Source: Nitrospinaceae bacterium
Lineage (GTDB): Bacteria; Nitrospinota; Nitrospinia; Nitrospinales; VA-1
Length of the DNA stretch: 64,000 bases
Direction: 5' to 3'
NCBI GenBank assembly: GCA_021604505.1
Contig: BQJC01000001.1
Span: forward strand, 1 to 64,000
Shown piece by piece: positions 24,901-34,983 of this stretch. The notes under the pieces are model-generated. The model was not told the origin of the DNA. It saw only the letters and a list, made by a program, of their open reading frames with translations, and did no database searches. How positions within the stretch are numbered: the stretch's first letter is position 1; each line of letters starts with the position of its first letter. Position numbers and translations under genes: made by a program.

Positions 24901-24937
24901 CGGTGAAAAACCTAAAGGTTTCTCACCGTTTTTTTTT
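24901..24937. terminator. Intrinsic terminator of rpsU, overlapping the end of the opposing gene
   Basis: CGGTGAAAAACCT (24901-24913) pairs with AGGTTTCTCACCG (24916-24928) with one mismatch and a 2-base gap, then nine T. The stop codon of the reverse-strand methyltransferase (24923-24925) lies inside the right arm. Confidence 0.85.
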
Positions 24938-25726
24938 GCCCGAAACCTGTCCTTCAGGGTTTTTGGTTCGGGATGATCCCGTTTGTTTTTGCCGGGAAAT
25001 TTCATAAAAAATCACCGCACTGGCCGCCGCAGCATTTAGAGAATCCAGTTTTCCCTGCATGGGAATAGAAACGGTAAAATCGCATTTTTTCCGCAACAGC
25101 GGACGGATGCCTTTTTCCTCCCCGCCTATAATCAACGCAACCGGGAAATCGAACTGCAATTCATGGCAGGGAGTTTTTCCGTCCGCATCCACACCGACGG
25201 TCCAAAATCCTTCTTTTTTCAGAAGGTCCAGCGTTTGGCCCAGGTTTGTAACCGTTGTTACCGGTAAAATTTCAATAGCGCCAGCCGAGCATTTAGCCAC
25301 CGTTTCTGAAAGCGGGGCACTACGCCGCTCGGGAAGAATGACTCCCTGGACTCCAAGAGCCTCTGCTGACCGGATAAGGGCTCCCAGGTTTTGCGGATCC
25401 TGAATTCCATCGACCAGGACCAGAGTGGGCATTGGAGTCGCCTGAAAGGCCAGCCGGATTAAATCCGTTATTTTCAGCGGTTCCTTTGAGGAAAAATACC
25501 CTATAATATTTTGGTGAGAGTAAGCATTGAATTTTTTCTGAAACTTCTTAGAGGAGACCTCCTCAACCTCAACCTTGAGTGATCGGGCCTGGGCCAACAA
25601 CGCATGAATCCTGGGGTTCAAGGTTCCTTCTTTGACGACGATTTTGTGGCACTGCCGTTTAGAAGCTTTCAAAGCTTCCAGGATGGGGTTGATTCCATAT
25701 AGAATCGAGGGTTTTTTGTCGTCCAT
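24923..25726 (-). CDS. rlmB: SpoU/TrmH-family 23S rRNA 2'-O-ribose methyltransferase (RlmB-type)
   Basis: Family N-terminus SILYGINPILEALKA begins just after the ATG at 25726, so that start is used (267 residues); in-frame ATG at 25759 or GTG at 25819 would add up to 31 residues with no good ribosome site. The substrate-binding domain is followed by the knotted SPOUT domain: LVLVDGIQDPQNLGALIRSAE, LIIGGEEKGI and VSIPMQGKLDSLNAAAA motifs. RlmB methylates G2251 in 23S rRNA. A K/R-rich tail (SGKKKR) ends inside the rpsU terminator. Confidence 0.9.
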   Translation of the reverse strand: MDDKKPSILYGINPILEALKASKRQCHKIVVKEGTLNPRIHALLAQARSLKVEVEEVSSKKFQKKFNAYSHQNIIGYFSSKEPLKITDLIRLAFQATPMPTLVLVDGIQDPQNLGALIRSAEALGVQGVILPERRSAPLSETVAKCSAGAIEILPVTTVTNLGQTLDLLKKEGFWTVGVDADGKTPCHELQFDFPVALIIGGEEKGIRPLLRKKCDFTVSIPMQGKLDSLNAAAASAVIFYEISRQKQTGSSRTKNPEGQVSGKKKR

Positions 25727-25929
25727 AAAATTTTCGGGTGCGTGTCGGCCTGTCTGCATTGAATATTCTATAACTTCATGATATATATATAGTTTACCTG
25801 CCAAACGCTGCCGACGCACCTCTTAAAATGATAATGATTATTCCTGAAATTATGACTGTTTAGATCCTCGGCCAGGGAAAGTATTTTGTGAACCATTTTA
25901 ACGTTTTCCGCACCTTCTGAAATTTTTAA

Positions 25930-28900
25930 ATGGTTGTTTCTAAAAAAAAGATTGCCCTTTATAGTTTCGGCGTTCTCGTTCTAGTATTTTTCATCGTTCT
26001 AGGGGTGGTTTACCATCAATTTAGCGATTTGGAAAAATTCAAGAAAATGGCGGTGGAGCGGCTGGAAGACCTCACCGGGAAAAAAGTTTCCATTGGATCG
26101 GCGGAGATGGATTTTATCAAGGGGCTGAGCGTCAAACTCAAGGAAGTGACCATTGGCGGAAATTATGAGGAGAAACCGAAATTTCACGCCAACAGCTTGT
26201 GGATGGTGATTAAACTGCTCCCTCTGCTGGACAAGCGGATTGAGGTCAAAAAAATAGAGGTCGAAGGCGTTTTTCTACAATTGATCCGTGATGTTAAAGG
26301 CGGATTGAATGTAGAGCGCCTCCAGTACTTGGTTTCCCAGCCGGCGTCGGAGGACGGATTTTTAGAAGCTCTCAAGGGCAGTCTGGTCAATAAGCTGGAA
26401 ATTAAAGGCGGGGAAATTCGTTTTATTGATTTGAAGACGTTTGCAGGCGACTCCAAGCCGGCCATATTGCAGATAAAAGAAGTCCATGTTTTGATCCAGA
26501 AAAAATTACTCCAAATCCCTTTTGATTTCCTGATTCAGGGGAAAATACCCAATCCTGGCCATCCCACTAAAATTAAAGTTGCAGGCACCTTTGACAATCC
26601 CACGATGACCTGGGATCTTGCCGGATTTTCTATAGACGGCCAGATTGAAGTCGAGGACCTTCCCGTCGCATGGCTTCACCCCTATTATAAAAAGGTGGTG
26701 CCTTCCGTGCCGGGTGAAGGGCGGATCACCCTCGATTCAAAACTTTCAGGAAGCCTGGGAGGCAACCTGCAATCCACCGGGAAATTGAAGTTCATTGCGC
26801 AACAGGAAATTTCAGGACCGGTCCTCCGCGACCCTTCGGTTCCTCACCGCGGCACACTGGACTATGAAATCCTCTACAACAAGGACACCATCCGGTTTAC
26901 TAAAATCAAGATGGATTCCCCATCTTTCAACTTCACAGCCAAAGGAGCCCTGGGTCAATACAGCTCCCAGGACCCGGCAATTTCGTTTGATATTAAAACC
27001 GGGGAGTTTCAAATCAACAAAAGTGAAAGCTACCTGCCTTTGCAGGTTTTGCCGAAAGAATACCACCAACAGGTGCACCAGCGTTTCAAAAATGGAACCA
27101 TTGAATTTGAATCCTTTAAATTCCAGGGAACCCTGTCCCAGCTTCAAAATCTGTCTTTAAAGGAGAACCATCGACTCCTGTCAGGAAAAGTTCGGATGAG
27201 GCAGGTGGATTGGCTGGCCCCACTGCCCAGGTTGCAGAATGTGAGCGGGTCGCTTCAACTGGAGTCCGGGAACAGCGCCTTAAATATTAAGAAGGCCCGT
27301 TTTCAGAATCACCCCATTATAAATGTAAAAGGAACCATCAAAGATTTGCTCTACAAACCCGTTGCTGACCTGTCTTTAGAAAATAAAGTCGAAATAGGCA
27401 GATTTCATCAAACCCTGATGAAAGGCCTGGAGGGTCATTCTTTCCAGGATTTTGTCAGCATATACAGGGACATGAAAGGACCGGGCCGTGTTCGAATTCA
27501 TCTCAAGGGGCCCCTGATGGATCCCGACAAAATCTCCCTCACAGGAGCTATTTTTCTGGACGGAGTTTCCTTGTACCAGGAGGGCATTGGGCCCAGGATC
27601 AAAAATTTAAACGGCAAGATCGACTATAACCTGGTCCCTTCCGGTTCCGCAAAAGGGAAAAAATCCGAGATTCCTCTTTTGAAATTCGATAATTTTTCCG
27701 GCAGGTTTGGAAAGAGCACGTTCTGGAACGTGTTTGGCAAAGTGGTCTTGAAAGACGGTGTCCCCACCAAGGAGATGGCCGGAAAGTATGAACTGGATGT
27801 GCAGGAGTTGCCTCAGGTCATCACGGATCTGGCGCTTGAATACCCGTTCGATGTGTTGCATGAAAATGCAAAATACACCAGCGGCAGTGTGCAGGTCGAT
27901 TATCGCTCATTGGGCAATGCCATGAACCTTGAGGAGATTGAGGAGTGGGGAGAAATACAGCTTAAGGATTTATCTCTGCGGTATGAAAAAGGGTTTTTGC
28001 CCATATCGAATCTTTCTGGAAAGATTTCTTTTGGGGATCATCCCCTCCACCTTGTGGATGTGAAGGGATGGTACGGGAACTCTCCGATTTATTTAGAAGG
28101 CGATCTCACGCCTTATACCCCTAACGGTCCTGAGTTTGCCCTCATGGGCAAATCCTCAAAATTTCTTCCCACCAGTTTAAAGGATATCCCCTTTCTGGAG
28201 AAGCTGAAATACACCGGTTATTTGGAAACGGAGTTCACCATCAAAGGGACCCTTCACGATCTTGAGTTCGACAACACGATCGATTTTTCTCAGGCTTCGT
28301 ATCAATATAAAGATTTATTCATCAAGCCCACCAGCGCCTTCAACAAATTACAATTCAAAGGCCATTTTGATTCCAAAAAAGGAATGATCATAAAAGACCT
28401 GACCTATAATTTGGGAGTCAATAAAATCACGGGAAAAGCCAATCTCGACAGTTTCGACACCCCTGAATTCGAGATCCATCTCAACTCGAAAAACTTTAGA
28501 ACGAATGTGCTGGCGGCATCTCTCAAACCCTTTAAAAATAACCATAACGGATTGGCGGATTTTCAAATCAAAGGTCAGGGAAACTTTAATAAACTGGCCG
28601 ATGCCAAATTTGGAGGGCAGGTTGTCCTGACCAACTTGGAATTCCTTCCTAAGGATCATGCCCATTTGATCACATTGAATTCAGAGATCAAATTTTCTGA
28701 GAAAACAGTTCTGTTTGAAAGCGGAAGTCTGGCTTCCGACAAATCCGGTGTTCTGTTCGACGGCATATTTGAGTGGGGAGACCGGCCCACAGTAGATTTA
28801 AAAATATCCGGAAAACGGCTGGTGCTGGAAGAATTATTGCCTGCAAAAACCGCAGACGGGGGGGACCTTGGCAAGTATCTCAATGAATCGCCGCTGTTTT

Positions 28901-29766
28901 CCAAAGGGTCGTCACGAATTTCTTTCGAACTCGACGAGTTGGGCTATAAACTTCTGACCCTGAAAACGGTTGCAGGGGCTGTTTCCGTGGAAAAAAAGAA
29001 ATTTAAAATCAATAAACTGGAAATTGGAAAAGACAGCCGTTTGCGGGGCCGGGGAATGTTCGAACTGGAGGGAGACGAGTCTTTACGGTTCAAAGGGCTG
29101 ATCCAGGCGGAACAAATACCCGCACAAGATTTCTTTGCTCTATTTGGCGATACATTTCGCAATGGAATGACGGGTCAGTTGAAAACTTTAGATGTCCGGG
29201 TGAAAGGGCAGGGGAAAGGGTTGCAGGAGATCGGAAAATCGCTGATGGTTAAGTCCTCCTTCGATTTTCGATCCGGGCAGATCGACCACGAAAGATTGAA
29301 AGTAGGAACTCTGCGCTTGTTTGGATTTCAGGAAGAAATCGATGAGCAGAATGAAAGCTCCTTAAAGGATAATTTTTCTAAATACGAGCAGATTGCGGGA
29401 AATTTCATGCTTGTCAACGGAATTGGTGAAACGGAAAACTTTATTTACGAAAACGACAAGCGAAGAAGTTCGCTGGTGGGGACCTTTGATTTAAACAAAT
29501 ACGAAATGGACACCGTGCTGGGTGTTGCGCCGATGGCGGCTCTTGATAAGATTTTAACGAAGATTCCGGTATTCGGGAAAATCATCACCGGCGGCGATGA
29601 AGAAAGTCTGGTGAAAACCTACTTTACGGTAAAGGGAAAGTTCGACAAACCCGAGATCAAGTCCATTCCGTTCACCTCACTGACTAAAAAAGTTGTCGGT
29701 ATTTTCCAGGGAATACTGCAAACGCCGGAATTTATTTTGAACCCTGCCGGGGAAGAAACCAATTAG
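25930..29766 (+). CDS. Giant AsmA-like envelope protein 1 (1278 residues)
   Basis: One N-terminal membrane anchor (IALYSFGVLVLVFFIVLGVVY) followed by the AsmA N-terminal pattern: LEKFKKMAVERLEDLTGKKVSIG, LSVKLKEVTIGG, LLDKRIEVKKIEVEG. The remainder is repetitive beta-rich sequence with many G-x-I/L-x-G-x-L units, and ends with an AsmA-like C-terminal part (GTFDLNKYEMDTVLGVAP, ILTKIPVFGKIITGGDEESLVKTYFTVKG). AsmA/YhdP/TamB proteins form periplasm-spanning grooves that move phospholipids to the outer membrane. It stands alone and is followed by a convergent slipin gene. Confidence 0.85.
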   Translation: MVVSKKKIALYSFGVLVLVFFIVLGVVYHQFSDLEKFKKMAVERLEDLTGKKVSIGSAEMDFIKGLSVKLKEVTIGGNYEEKPKFHANSLWMVIKLLPLLDKRIEVKKIEVEGVFLQLIRDVKGGLNVERLQYLVSQPASEDGFLEALKGSLVNKLEIKGGEIRFIDLKTFAGDSKPAILQIKEVHVLIQKKLLQIPFDFLIQGKIPNPGHPTKIKVAGTFDNPTMTWDLAGFSIDGQIEVEDLPVAWLHPYYKKVVPSVPGEGRITLDSKLSGSLGGNLQSTGKLKFIAQQEISGPVLRDPSVPHRGTLDYEILYNKDTIRFTKIKMDSPSFNFTAKGALGQYSSQDPAISFDIKTGEFQINKSESYLPLQVLPKEYHQQVHQRFKNGTIEFESFKFQGTLSQLQNLSLKENHRLLSGKVRMRQVDWLAPLPRLQNVSGSLQLESGNSALNIKKARFQNHPIINVKGTIKDLLYKPVADLSLENKVEIGRFHQTLMKGLEGHSFQDFVSIYRDMKGPGRVRIHLKGPLMDPDKISLTGAIFLDGVSLYQEGIGPRIKNLNGKIDYNLVPSGSAKGKKSEIPLLKFDNFSGRFGKSTFWNVFGKVVLKDGVPTKEMAGKYELDVQELPQVITDLALEYPFDVLHENAKYTSGSVQVDYRSLGNAMNLEEIEEWGEIQLKDLSLRYEKGFLPISNLSGKISFGDHPLHLVDVKGWYGNSPIYLEGDLTPYTPNGPEFALMGKSSKFLPTSLKDIPFLEKLKYTGYLETEFTIKGTLHDLEFDNTIDFSQASYQYKDLFIKPTSAFNKLQFKGHFDSKKGMIIKDLTYNLGVNKITGKANLDSFDTPEFEIHLNSKNFRTNVLAASLKPFKNNHNGLADFQIKGQGNFNKLADAKFGGQVVLTNLEFLPKDHAHLITLNSEIKFSEKTVLFESGSLASDKSGVLFDGIFEWGDRPTVDLKISGKRLVLEELLPAKTADGGDLGKYLNESPLFSKGSSRISFELDELGYKLLTLKTVAGAVSVEKKKFKINKLEIGKDSRLRGRGMFELEGDESLRFKGLIQAEQIPAQDFFALFGDTFRNGMTGQLKTLDVRVKGQGKGLQEIGKSLMVKSSFDFRSGQIDHERLKVGTLRLFGFQEEIDEQNESSLKDNFSKYEQIAGNFMLVNGIGETENFIYENDKRRSSLVGTFDLNKYEMDTVLGVAPMAALDKILTKIPVFGKIITGGDEESLVKTYFTVKGKFDKPEIKSIPFTSLTKKVVGIFQGILQTPEFILNPAGEETN

Positions 29767-29840
29767 CCTCAAATGTAGACAATGTCTGTAGGTCCGGTAG
29801 GCTAAACCGGCTAAAAAATTGATAGGGAGAGAAACCCTCT

Positions 29841-30788
29841 TTAGGAATTTTTAATTTCGCCGGGAGAGGTCTGGTTTTGAATTTTGTTGAATACAGCTAA
29901 GGCCTGGGCCACCATAGACCCTATATCGCCGGTTTTTTCAGGCAGTAAGACAGTGTTCGTTTCCTTGGCCAGGTTTGAAAATGCGTCGATATACTGCTCA
30001 GCCAATCGAAGTGCCACGGCTTTTTCCCCGCCGGATTTTTGAATGGCGGAAGCGACGAGTTCGATACCTTCAGCCGTTGCTCTGGCCACGGCCAATATGG
30101 CCTCAGCTTCTCCCTTGGCCCGATTGACCTGATCCGTCATGGCCGCTTCCGATTGCAAAACCACATCTCTTTTCCCGCCTTCCGCAATATTGATTTGCGA
30201 TTGGCGCTTTCCTTCAGAATCTAGAATCTCCGCCCGTTTCTGTCTCTCTGCCGCCACCTGAAGTTCCATTGCGTGCCTGACATTATCAGGCGGAGTGATA
30301 TCCTTAATTTCATAACGCAAACATTGGATACCCCATGCATTGGACGCATCGTTAATAGATTGGACAATATTGGTATTTAAGGATTCCCTTTCTTCGAAGG
30401 TTTTGTCTAAAGTCATCTTGCCCAATTCAGATCGCATGGTTGTTTGCGCCAATTGACTAACAGCATATTTGGGATCACGCGCCCCGTAAGAAGCTTGCTT
30501 GGGGTCAGTAATTTTCAAATACAGAATCCCGTCAATAATCAAAGTCACATTGTCTCTGGTAATGGCCGTTTGACTGGGGATATCGACGGCGTTTTCTTTT
30601 AAAGAATGACGGTAAGCTACTTTGTCAACGAAAGGGATTATGAAATGAAGACCCGCAGTCAATGTTTGATTGAATCGACCCAGGCGCTCTATAACCCAGG
30701 CGTTCTGTTGAGGAACCAGCTTAATGCCATTCCAGGCCGTCAGGAAAATTATAAAAGCGATTGCAAGTGTGATTTCTATGGATTCCAT
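29841..30788 (-). CDS. Stomatin/slipin-type SPFH protein
   Basis: 315 residues from the ATG at 30788 (CAGGGA upstream). A membrane segment at about 5-22 is followed by the band-7 domain: VPQQNAWVIERLGRF, GLHFIIPFVDKV, AITRDNVTLIIDGILYLKI, and a long coiled-coil (KRAEILDSEGKRQSQINIAEG). This is the paraslipin/QmcA group. It follows an NfeD gene by 34 bases, the standard slipin-NfeD pair that forms membrane microdomains. A C-terminal region rich in alanine completes the oligomer core. Confidence 0.9.
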   Translation of the reverse strand: MESIEITLAIAFIIFLTAWNGIKLVPQQNAWVIERLGRFNQTLTAGLHFIIPFVDKVAYRHSLKENAVDIPSQTAITRDNVTLIIDGILYLKITDPKQASYGARDPKYAVSQLAQTTMRSELGKMTLDKTFEERESLNTNIVQSINDASNAWGIQCLRYEIKDITPPDNVRHAMELQVAAERQKRAEILDSEGKRQSQINIAEGGKRDVVLQSEAAMTDQVNRAKGEAEAILAVARATAEGIELVASAIQKSGGEKAVALRLAEQYIDAFSNLAKETNTVLLPEKTGDIGSMVAQALAVFNKIQNQTSPGEIKNS

Positions 30789-30822
30789 AAATGTCCCTGA
30801 AGCAGTAGGGTTTGAAACAAGT

Positions 30823-31296
30823 CTATCGGTCCGGTTTTGCCTGGACAATCAATATTCCTTTAGAAACTCCTGTGATGATCACTTCTGTTTCAGGGGCAAT
30901 CCTATCCAACCCTTTGGCTTCCTGATCCAGTTGACATTTCATAATGGTTCCGGACCATTTAACCTGCCCTAACTTTCCTTTTTCGATAGTTTGACCAAAG
31001 ACAACAGCCGTGCTTCCAATCATATCGTTGAAGCCCGATTCTTTTCCCGAAATAAAATTTTTCAAGGGTTTCCATAGTATAGCTGTCCAAAAAGCCGTGG
31101 AGAGGAAAAATAAAATAAATTGACCGGACAGGCTGTCTACCCAACCTGCAATAAGACCCGCGCCCACGCTAATAGCTCCCAAACCAGCAAAAAGAAAACC
31201 GATTCCCGGGGCTAAAGCCAATTCAAGAATAATCAGAATCACGCCGACAGCCAACCAAATGGAGCCCGGATTCAAGGTGGATAGAAATTCATTCAT
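30823..31296 (-). CDS. NfeD-like membrane protein
   Basis: 157 residues. Four membrane segments within residues about 10-80 (IWLAVGVILIILELALAPG, IGFLFAGLGAISVGAGLIAG) precede a C-terminal OB-fold domain (GSTAVVFGQTIEKGKLGQVK, GLDRIAPETEVIITGVSKGI). This is the short NfeD1b form without the protease domain. NfeD partners the adjacent SPFH protein. Confidence 0.88.
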   Translation of the reverse strand: MNEFLSTLNPGSIWLAVGVILIILELALAPGIGFLFAGLGAISVGAGLIAGWVDSLSGQFILFFLSTAFWTAILWKPLKNFISGKESGFNDMIGSTAVVFGQTIEKGKLGQVKWSGTIMKCQLDQEAKGLDRIAPETEVIITGVSKGILIVQAKPDR

Positions 31297-31433
31297 GAAA
31301 GTGGGGTTTTATGTTGACGGTTCAGGAGTTCGGGAAAGCCAGCAAGCTGAGTCTATTATAAATACCCAGACGATGCAAATTACCAGGACCCAATGAATGG
31401 GGTCTCTTGGGCAACTTTGGGAAAACGGATTTG

Positions 31434-31709
31434 TTAGCGCGATTGAATATTGACGACCTGAAAATTTCCCGGAATTTGGCTGAGGTGAGAGGTCATGACC
31501 GATGTGATGACGGCGATGTCTTCATCCGCTTCTGCCGCGGGTTGCGAGGTCGCTGCCGGTTGCGCTTTAGGAGCGGGTTTGGGTGGTTCGACGTAAGGGA
31601 TGAAGTGGACCAGCAGCTTGATCGAAAAAATAAGAATGGTCAGGACAAGAAAAATGACACATATGGCTATTCCTGAAACCGTGAGGGATGTCATGATAAG
31701 ATCGTTCAT
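31434..31709 (-). CDS. oadG: Na+-pump oxaloacetate decarboxylase gamma subunit-like protein
   Basis: 91 residues with one membrane helix (ISGIAICVIFLVLTILIFSIK region), a P/A-rich linker (PPKPAPKAQPAATSQPAAEA) and a short C-terminal helix EDIAVITSVMTSHL. This is the OadG layout: the gamma subunit anchors the alpha subunit to the beta pump. Located ten bases after oadB on the same strand, completing oadABG. Confidence 0.85.
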   Translation of the reverse strand: MNDLIMTSLTVSGIAICVIFLVLTILIFSIKLLVHFIPYVEPPKPAPKAQPAATSQPAAEADEDIAVITSVMTSHLSQIPGNFQVVNIQSR

Positions 31710-31718
31710 CGTAATTCC

Positions 31719-32912
31719 CTAGGGTTGAGACAGTGGCAAAGTGATCGCTTCGATCGCCGCATGGGGTTCAGGCCCCGGTATTCCGCCAAACAGAGAAAGA
31801 AAGACGCCCGCCGCCACGGCACTGCCAATGACTCCCGCCACATTGGGCCCCATCGCGTGCATCAACAGAAAATTGGTGTGGTCTTCTTCGGACCCTACCT
31901 TTTGAGAAACACGCGCCGCCATCGGAACCGCAGAAACGCCGGCCGAACCGATCAAAGGATTCACCCTTCCGCCGGTGGCCTTGCACATGATTTTCCCGAA
32001 AAGCACGCCCCCGGCAGTGGCCATGCAAAAAGCCAGCAAGCCCAGAACAATGATTTTGATGGTTTCCAATTGCAGGAAGGATTCCGCGGTCATAGACGAC
32101 CCTACCGCTAACGCTAACAGGATAGTCACAATGTTAATCAGGTGCGTTTCCGAGGTTTCGTGCAGTCTGGCGGTGACCCCGCTTTCCCGGAACAGATTTC
32201 CAAGCATCAACATCCCTAAAAGAGGGGCGACACCGGGCAACATTAAACAGATGACAATGGTGGTCACAACGGGGAACAGGATTTTAACCGTTTGAGAAAT
32301 CGGCTTCAACTGTTCCATTTTGATCTTTCGCTCTTTCTCGGTGGTCAACCATCGCATGATGGGGGGTTGAATCAATGGAACCAGAGACATATAAGAATAG
32401 GCCGCGACCGCAATGGGAGCTAAAAGATGAGGAGCGAGTTTGCTGGCGATAAAAATGGATGTGGGTCCGTCGGCACCGCCGATGATACCGATGGCGCTGG
32501 CTTCTTTCAGATCAAACCCCAGATACACCGCTCCCACCAGGGTGGTATAAACTCCAATTTGTGCCGCCGCTCCCAACAATAACGTCGATGGGTTGGCCAG
32601 CAGGGGGCCAAAGTCCGTGAGTGCGCCGACGCCAAGAAAAATCAGAGGCGGCAGGATTTCGTATTTCACCCCTTGATAGAAAAAATTGAGCAAGCCGCCG
32701 TCATCGGTGCTCATCATCATGCTGAGCGGCAGATTAGCCAGCAGGCATCCAAAGCCGATGGGCAGGAGCAGAAGAGGTTCAAATTTTTTCCAGATGGCGA
32801 GGTAGATCAATACGCAGGCAACGACCAGCATCACCACCTGGCCAGGCACGATGGCCGTGAACCCGGTCGAATTCAGAATTTGGGTTGCCGCCCCTTCGAA
32901 GCTGAGGTCCAT
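31719..32912 (-). CDS. oadB: Sodium ion-translocating decarboxylase beta subunit
   Basis: 397 residues and about ten membrane segments. The conserved family segment [20 protein letters not shown] (ion-binding Asp) and a second half with [16 protein letters not shown] are present. The beta subunit couples decarboxylation of the biotin-bound carboxyl to outward Na+ transport. Its ATG overlaps the oadA stop by one base (TAATG), so the two are translationally coupled. Confidence 0.93.
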   Translation of the reverse strand: MDLSFEGAATQILNSTGFTAIVPGQVVMLVVACVLIYLAIWKKFEPLLLLPIGFGCLLANLPLSMMMSTDDGGLLNFFYQGVKYEILPPLIFLGVGALTDFGPLLANPSTLLLGAAAQIGVYTTLVGAVYLGFDLKEASAIGIIGGADGPTSIFIASKLAPHLLAPIAVAAYSYMSLVPLIQPPIMRWLTTEKERKIKMEQLKPISQTVKILFPVVTTIVICLMLPGVAPLLGMLMLGNLFRESGVTARLHETSETHLINIVTILLALAVGSSMTAESFLQLETIKIIVLGLLAFCMATAGGVLFGKIMCKATGGRVNPLIGSAGVSAVPMAARVSQKVGSEEDHTNFLLMHAMGPNVAGVIGSAVAAGVFLSLFGGIPGPEPHAAIEAITLPLSQP

Positions 32913-34729
32913 TATCCTATAATGAGGAGTTCGTCGCCGGTTTTAATGCCGTCCCCCTCCCTGACAGAGATTGACTGAACGGTTCCGCTGACGTTGGACT
33001 TTACATCCGTTTCCATCTTCATGGATTCCAGAACAATCAACACATCTCCAGGGTTGACCGGATCACCCACCTTGCATTTGATGGAAAAAACCGAACCTGG
33101 AAGCGGAGAGGTGAGAACCTCTTTTGCGGCCCCGCTTGCGGCAGGCGGCGGTGCGGCCTGAGAAGCGGGAGCAGGCTGAGGTGCCGTTGGAGCCGTGGGT
33201 GCCTGGGACGCTGCGGCGGAGCCAGCCGGTGCGACTTCCACCTGGTAACTGCGGCCATTGACGTTTACGTTGTACATCGCATGAACTGCGGGGGCCTGCG
33301 ATTGTGCCGCCGGGGCGGAGGCCGGCGCGGACGCCGCCGGAGCTGGTTTTGGTGGAGGTGCAGAAGCCTTGGGCACAGCGGCATTCGGATTGTTGCGCGT
33401 TTCAAAAAAATTGAGAGCCACCTTGGGAAATAAAGCGTAAGTGAGGCGGTCGTCCTCCGAGGTGTGCTTGTTCCCAAGCTCTGTCGTCACCGTTTTCCAT
33501 TCCGGTTCCAAAAGATCGGCCGGTCGGCAGTCTATGACTTTTTCATTCTGCGAAACCTTAGCCAGTAATTCCTCGTTCAGGGGCCCAGGGAGTTTTCCGT
33601 ATTTCCCCAGAACACAGCCGCGGGTTTCCTTGGTGATAATTTTATAACGTTCGCCGGTGAGCACGTTCAGCGTTGCCTGGGAACCGACAATCTGACTGGT
33701 CGGGGTCACCAGAGGCGGGTATCCCATGTCCTTGCGGACGCGCGGAACTTCTGCCAAAACCTCATCCAGCTTGTCCAGGGCATTTTGTTCCCTCAGTTGA
33801 TTTTCCATGTTGGAAATCATTCCGCCCGGAATCTGGGATTTCAGGATATTGATATCAACACCTTTAAAATCGCTTTCAAACTCAGCGTAGTTTTTTCGAA
33901 CCTCTTCGAAATAATCCGAAATTTCCTCAAGTAAGTTAAGGTCAAGACCCGAGTCATATGAGGTTCCCTGAAGGGCGGCCACCAGACTTTCTGTCGGGTA
34001 GTGAGAGGTTCCCATCGACAGGCTGGAGATGGCGGTGTCCACCATATCGACACCGGCGTCGATGGCACACTGAATGTTCATTCCGGCGAGACCAGTCGTT
34101 GAATGAGAATGCAAATGGACCGGCAGTTTAGTGTTCTTTTTGATTTCTGAAATCAAATCAAACGTTACTTTAGGGGCTAGAAGTCCCGCCATATCTTTGA
34201 TGCACAAAATGTCCGACCCCATATCCTCCAGCTGTTTGGCCATTTTGATATAAAGCTCCAGGCTATGGACCGGGCTGACGGTGTAACTGATGGTTCCTTC
34301 GACAACCTTGTTGCATTTTTTGACCGTATCGACCGCCGTTTTAATATTGCGGAAATCATTCAACGCGTCAAAAATTCGGAAGATGTCCATCCCTTCATCG
34401 GCGGAATGTTTGACAAAACGTTCGACGATATCATCCGCATAATGCCGGTAACCGACGCAGTTTTGGCCGCGAAGCAACATTTGAAAGGGAGTATTGGGGA
34501 TCTTCTGTTTGAGTTTCCTGAGCCGGTCCCAGGGGTCCTCATTGAGAAAGCGGATGCAGGAGTCAAAGGTGGCTCCACCCCACATTTCCAGGGAAAAAAA
34601 TCCGACCTGGTCGAGTTTCTCAGCGATGGGGAGCATGTCTTCTGTACGCATTCTGGTGGCGAGCAGAGATTGATGCGCGTCCCGCAAAACAACTTCCGTG
34701 ATTTTTATTGGACGAGGTGGCACTCCCAT
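32912..34729 (-). CDS. oadA: Oxaloacetate decarboxylase alpha subunit / pyruvate carboxylase subunit B-type biotin enzyme
   Basis: 605 residues from the ATG at 34729; a TTG three codons upstream touches the AAGGA ribosome site and is rejected. The carboxyltransferase TIM barrel (residues about 1-290: [49 protein letters not shown]) holds the metal and catalytic residues. A PYC/OADA domain follows, then an A/P-rich hinge, then a biotinyl domain with Lys571 in ESMKMETD. With OadB and OadG it should form the Na+ pump; without them such proteins act in pyruvate carboxylase. Confidence 0.93.
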   Translation of the reverse strand: MGVPPRPIKITEVVLRDAHQSLLATRMRTEDMLPIAEKLDQVGFFSLEMWGGATFDSCIRFLNEDPWDRLRKLKQKIPNTPFQMLLRGQNCVGYRHYADDIVERFVKHSADEGMDIFRIFDALNDFRNIKTAVDTVKKCNKVVEGTISYTVSPVHSLELYIKMAKQLEDMGSDILCIKDMAGLLAPKVTFDLISEIKKNTKLPVHLHSHSTTGLAGMNIQCAIDAGVDMVDTAISSLSMGTSHYPTESLVAALQGTSYDSGLDLNLLEEISDYFEEVRKNYAEFESDFKGVDINILKSQIPGGMISNMENQLREQNALDKLDEVLAEVPRVRKDMGYPPLVTPTSQIVGSQATLNVLTGERYKIITKETRGCVLGKYGKLPGPLNEELLAKVSQNEKVIDCRPADLLEPEWKTVTTELGNKHTSEDDRLTYALFPKVALNFFETRNNPNAAVPKASAPPPKPAPAASAPASAPAAQSQAPAVHAMYNVNVNGRSYQVEVAPAGSAAASQAPTAPTAPQPAPASQAAPPPAASGAAKEVLTSPLPGSVFSIKCKVGDPVNPGDVLIVLESMKMETDVKSNVSGTVQSISVREGDGIKTGDELLIIG

Positions 34730-34983
34730 AAAACGCAATCCTTATATTTTTTAATATTGATTCTATTCAGCAAACGGGAATTTTGTTGGTCTTGCTTGTC
34801 CTATCCTTAAAAAACCGATTTGGACGAATCTTTCCCGCAAACCTTTGAATTACATGCAGAGGCTATTTAGGAATCATCGGATGTTAAATTATTGGATGGG
34901 CAAAATCAAATGTTATTTCCGTCCGAACAACAAGAAAGTCGAGAGAAGGGATCGGCGTCCGCGGTGCGGGCAGTCAGGGGATT

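Noticed and set aside
29800-29830. Terminator after AsmA-like protein 1
   Set aside because: The CCGGT/ACCGG stem is only five pairs; too weak to call.
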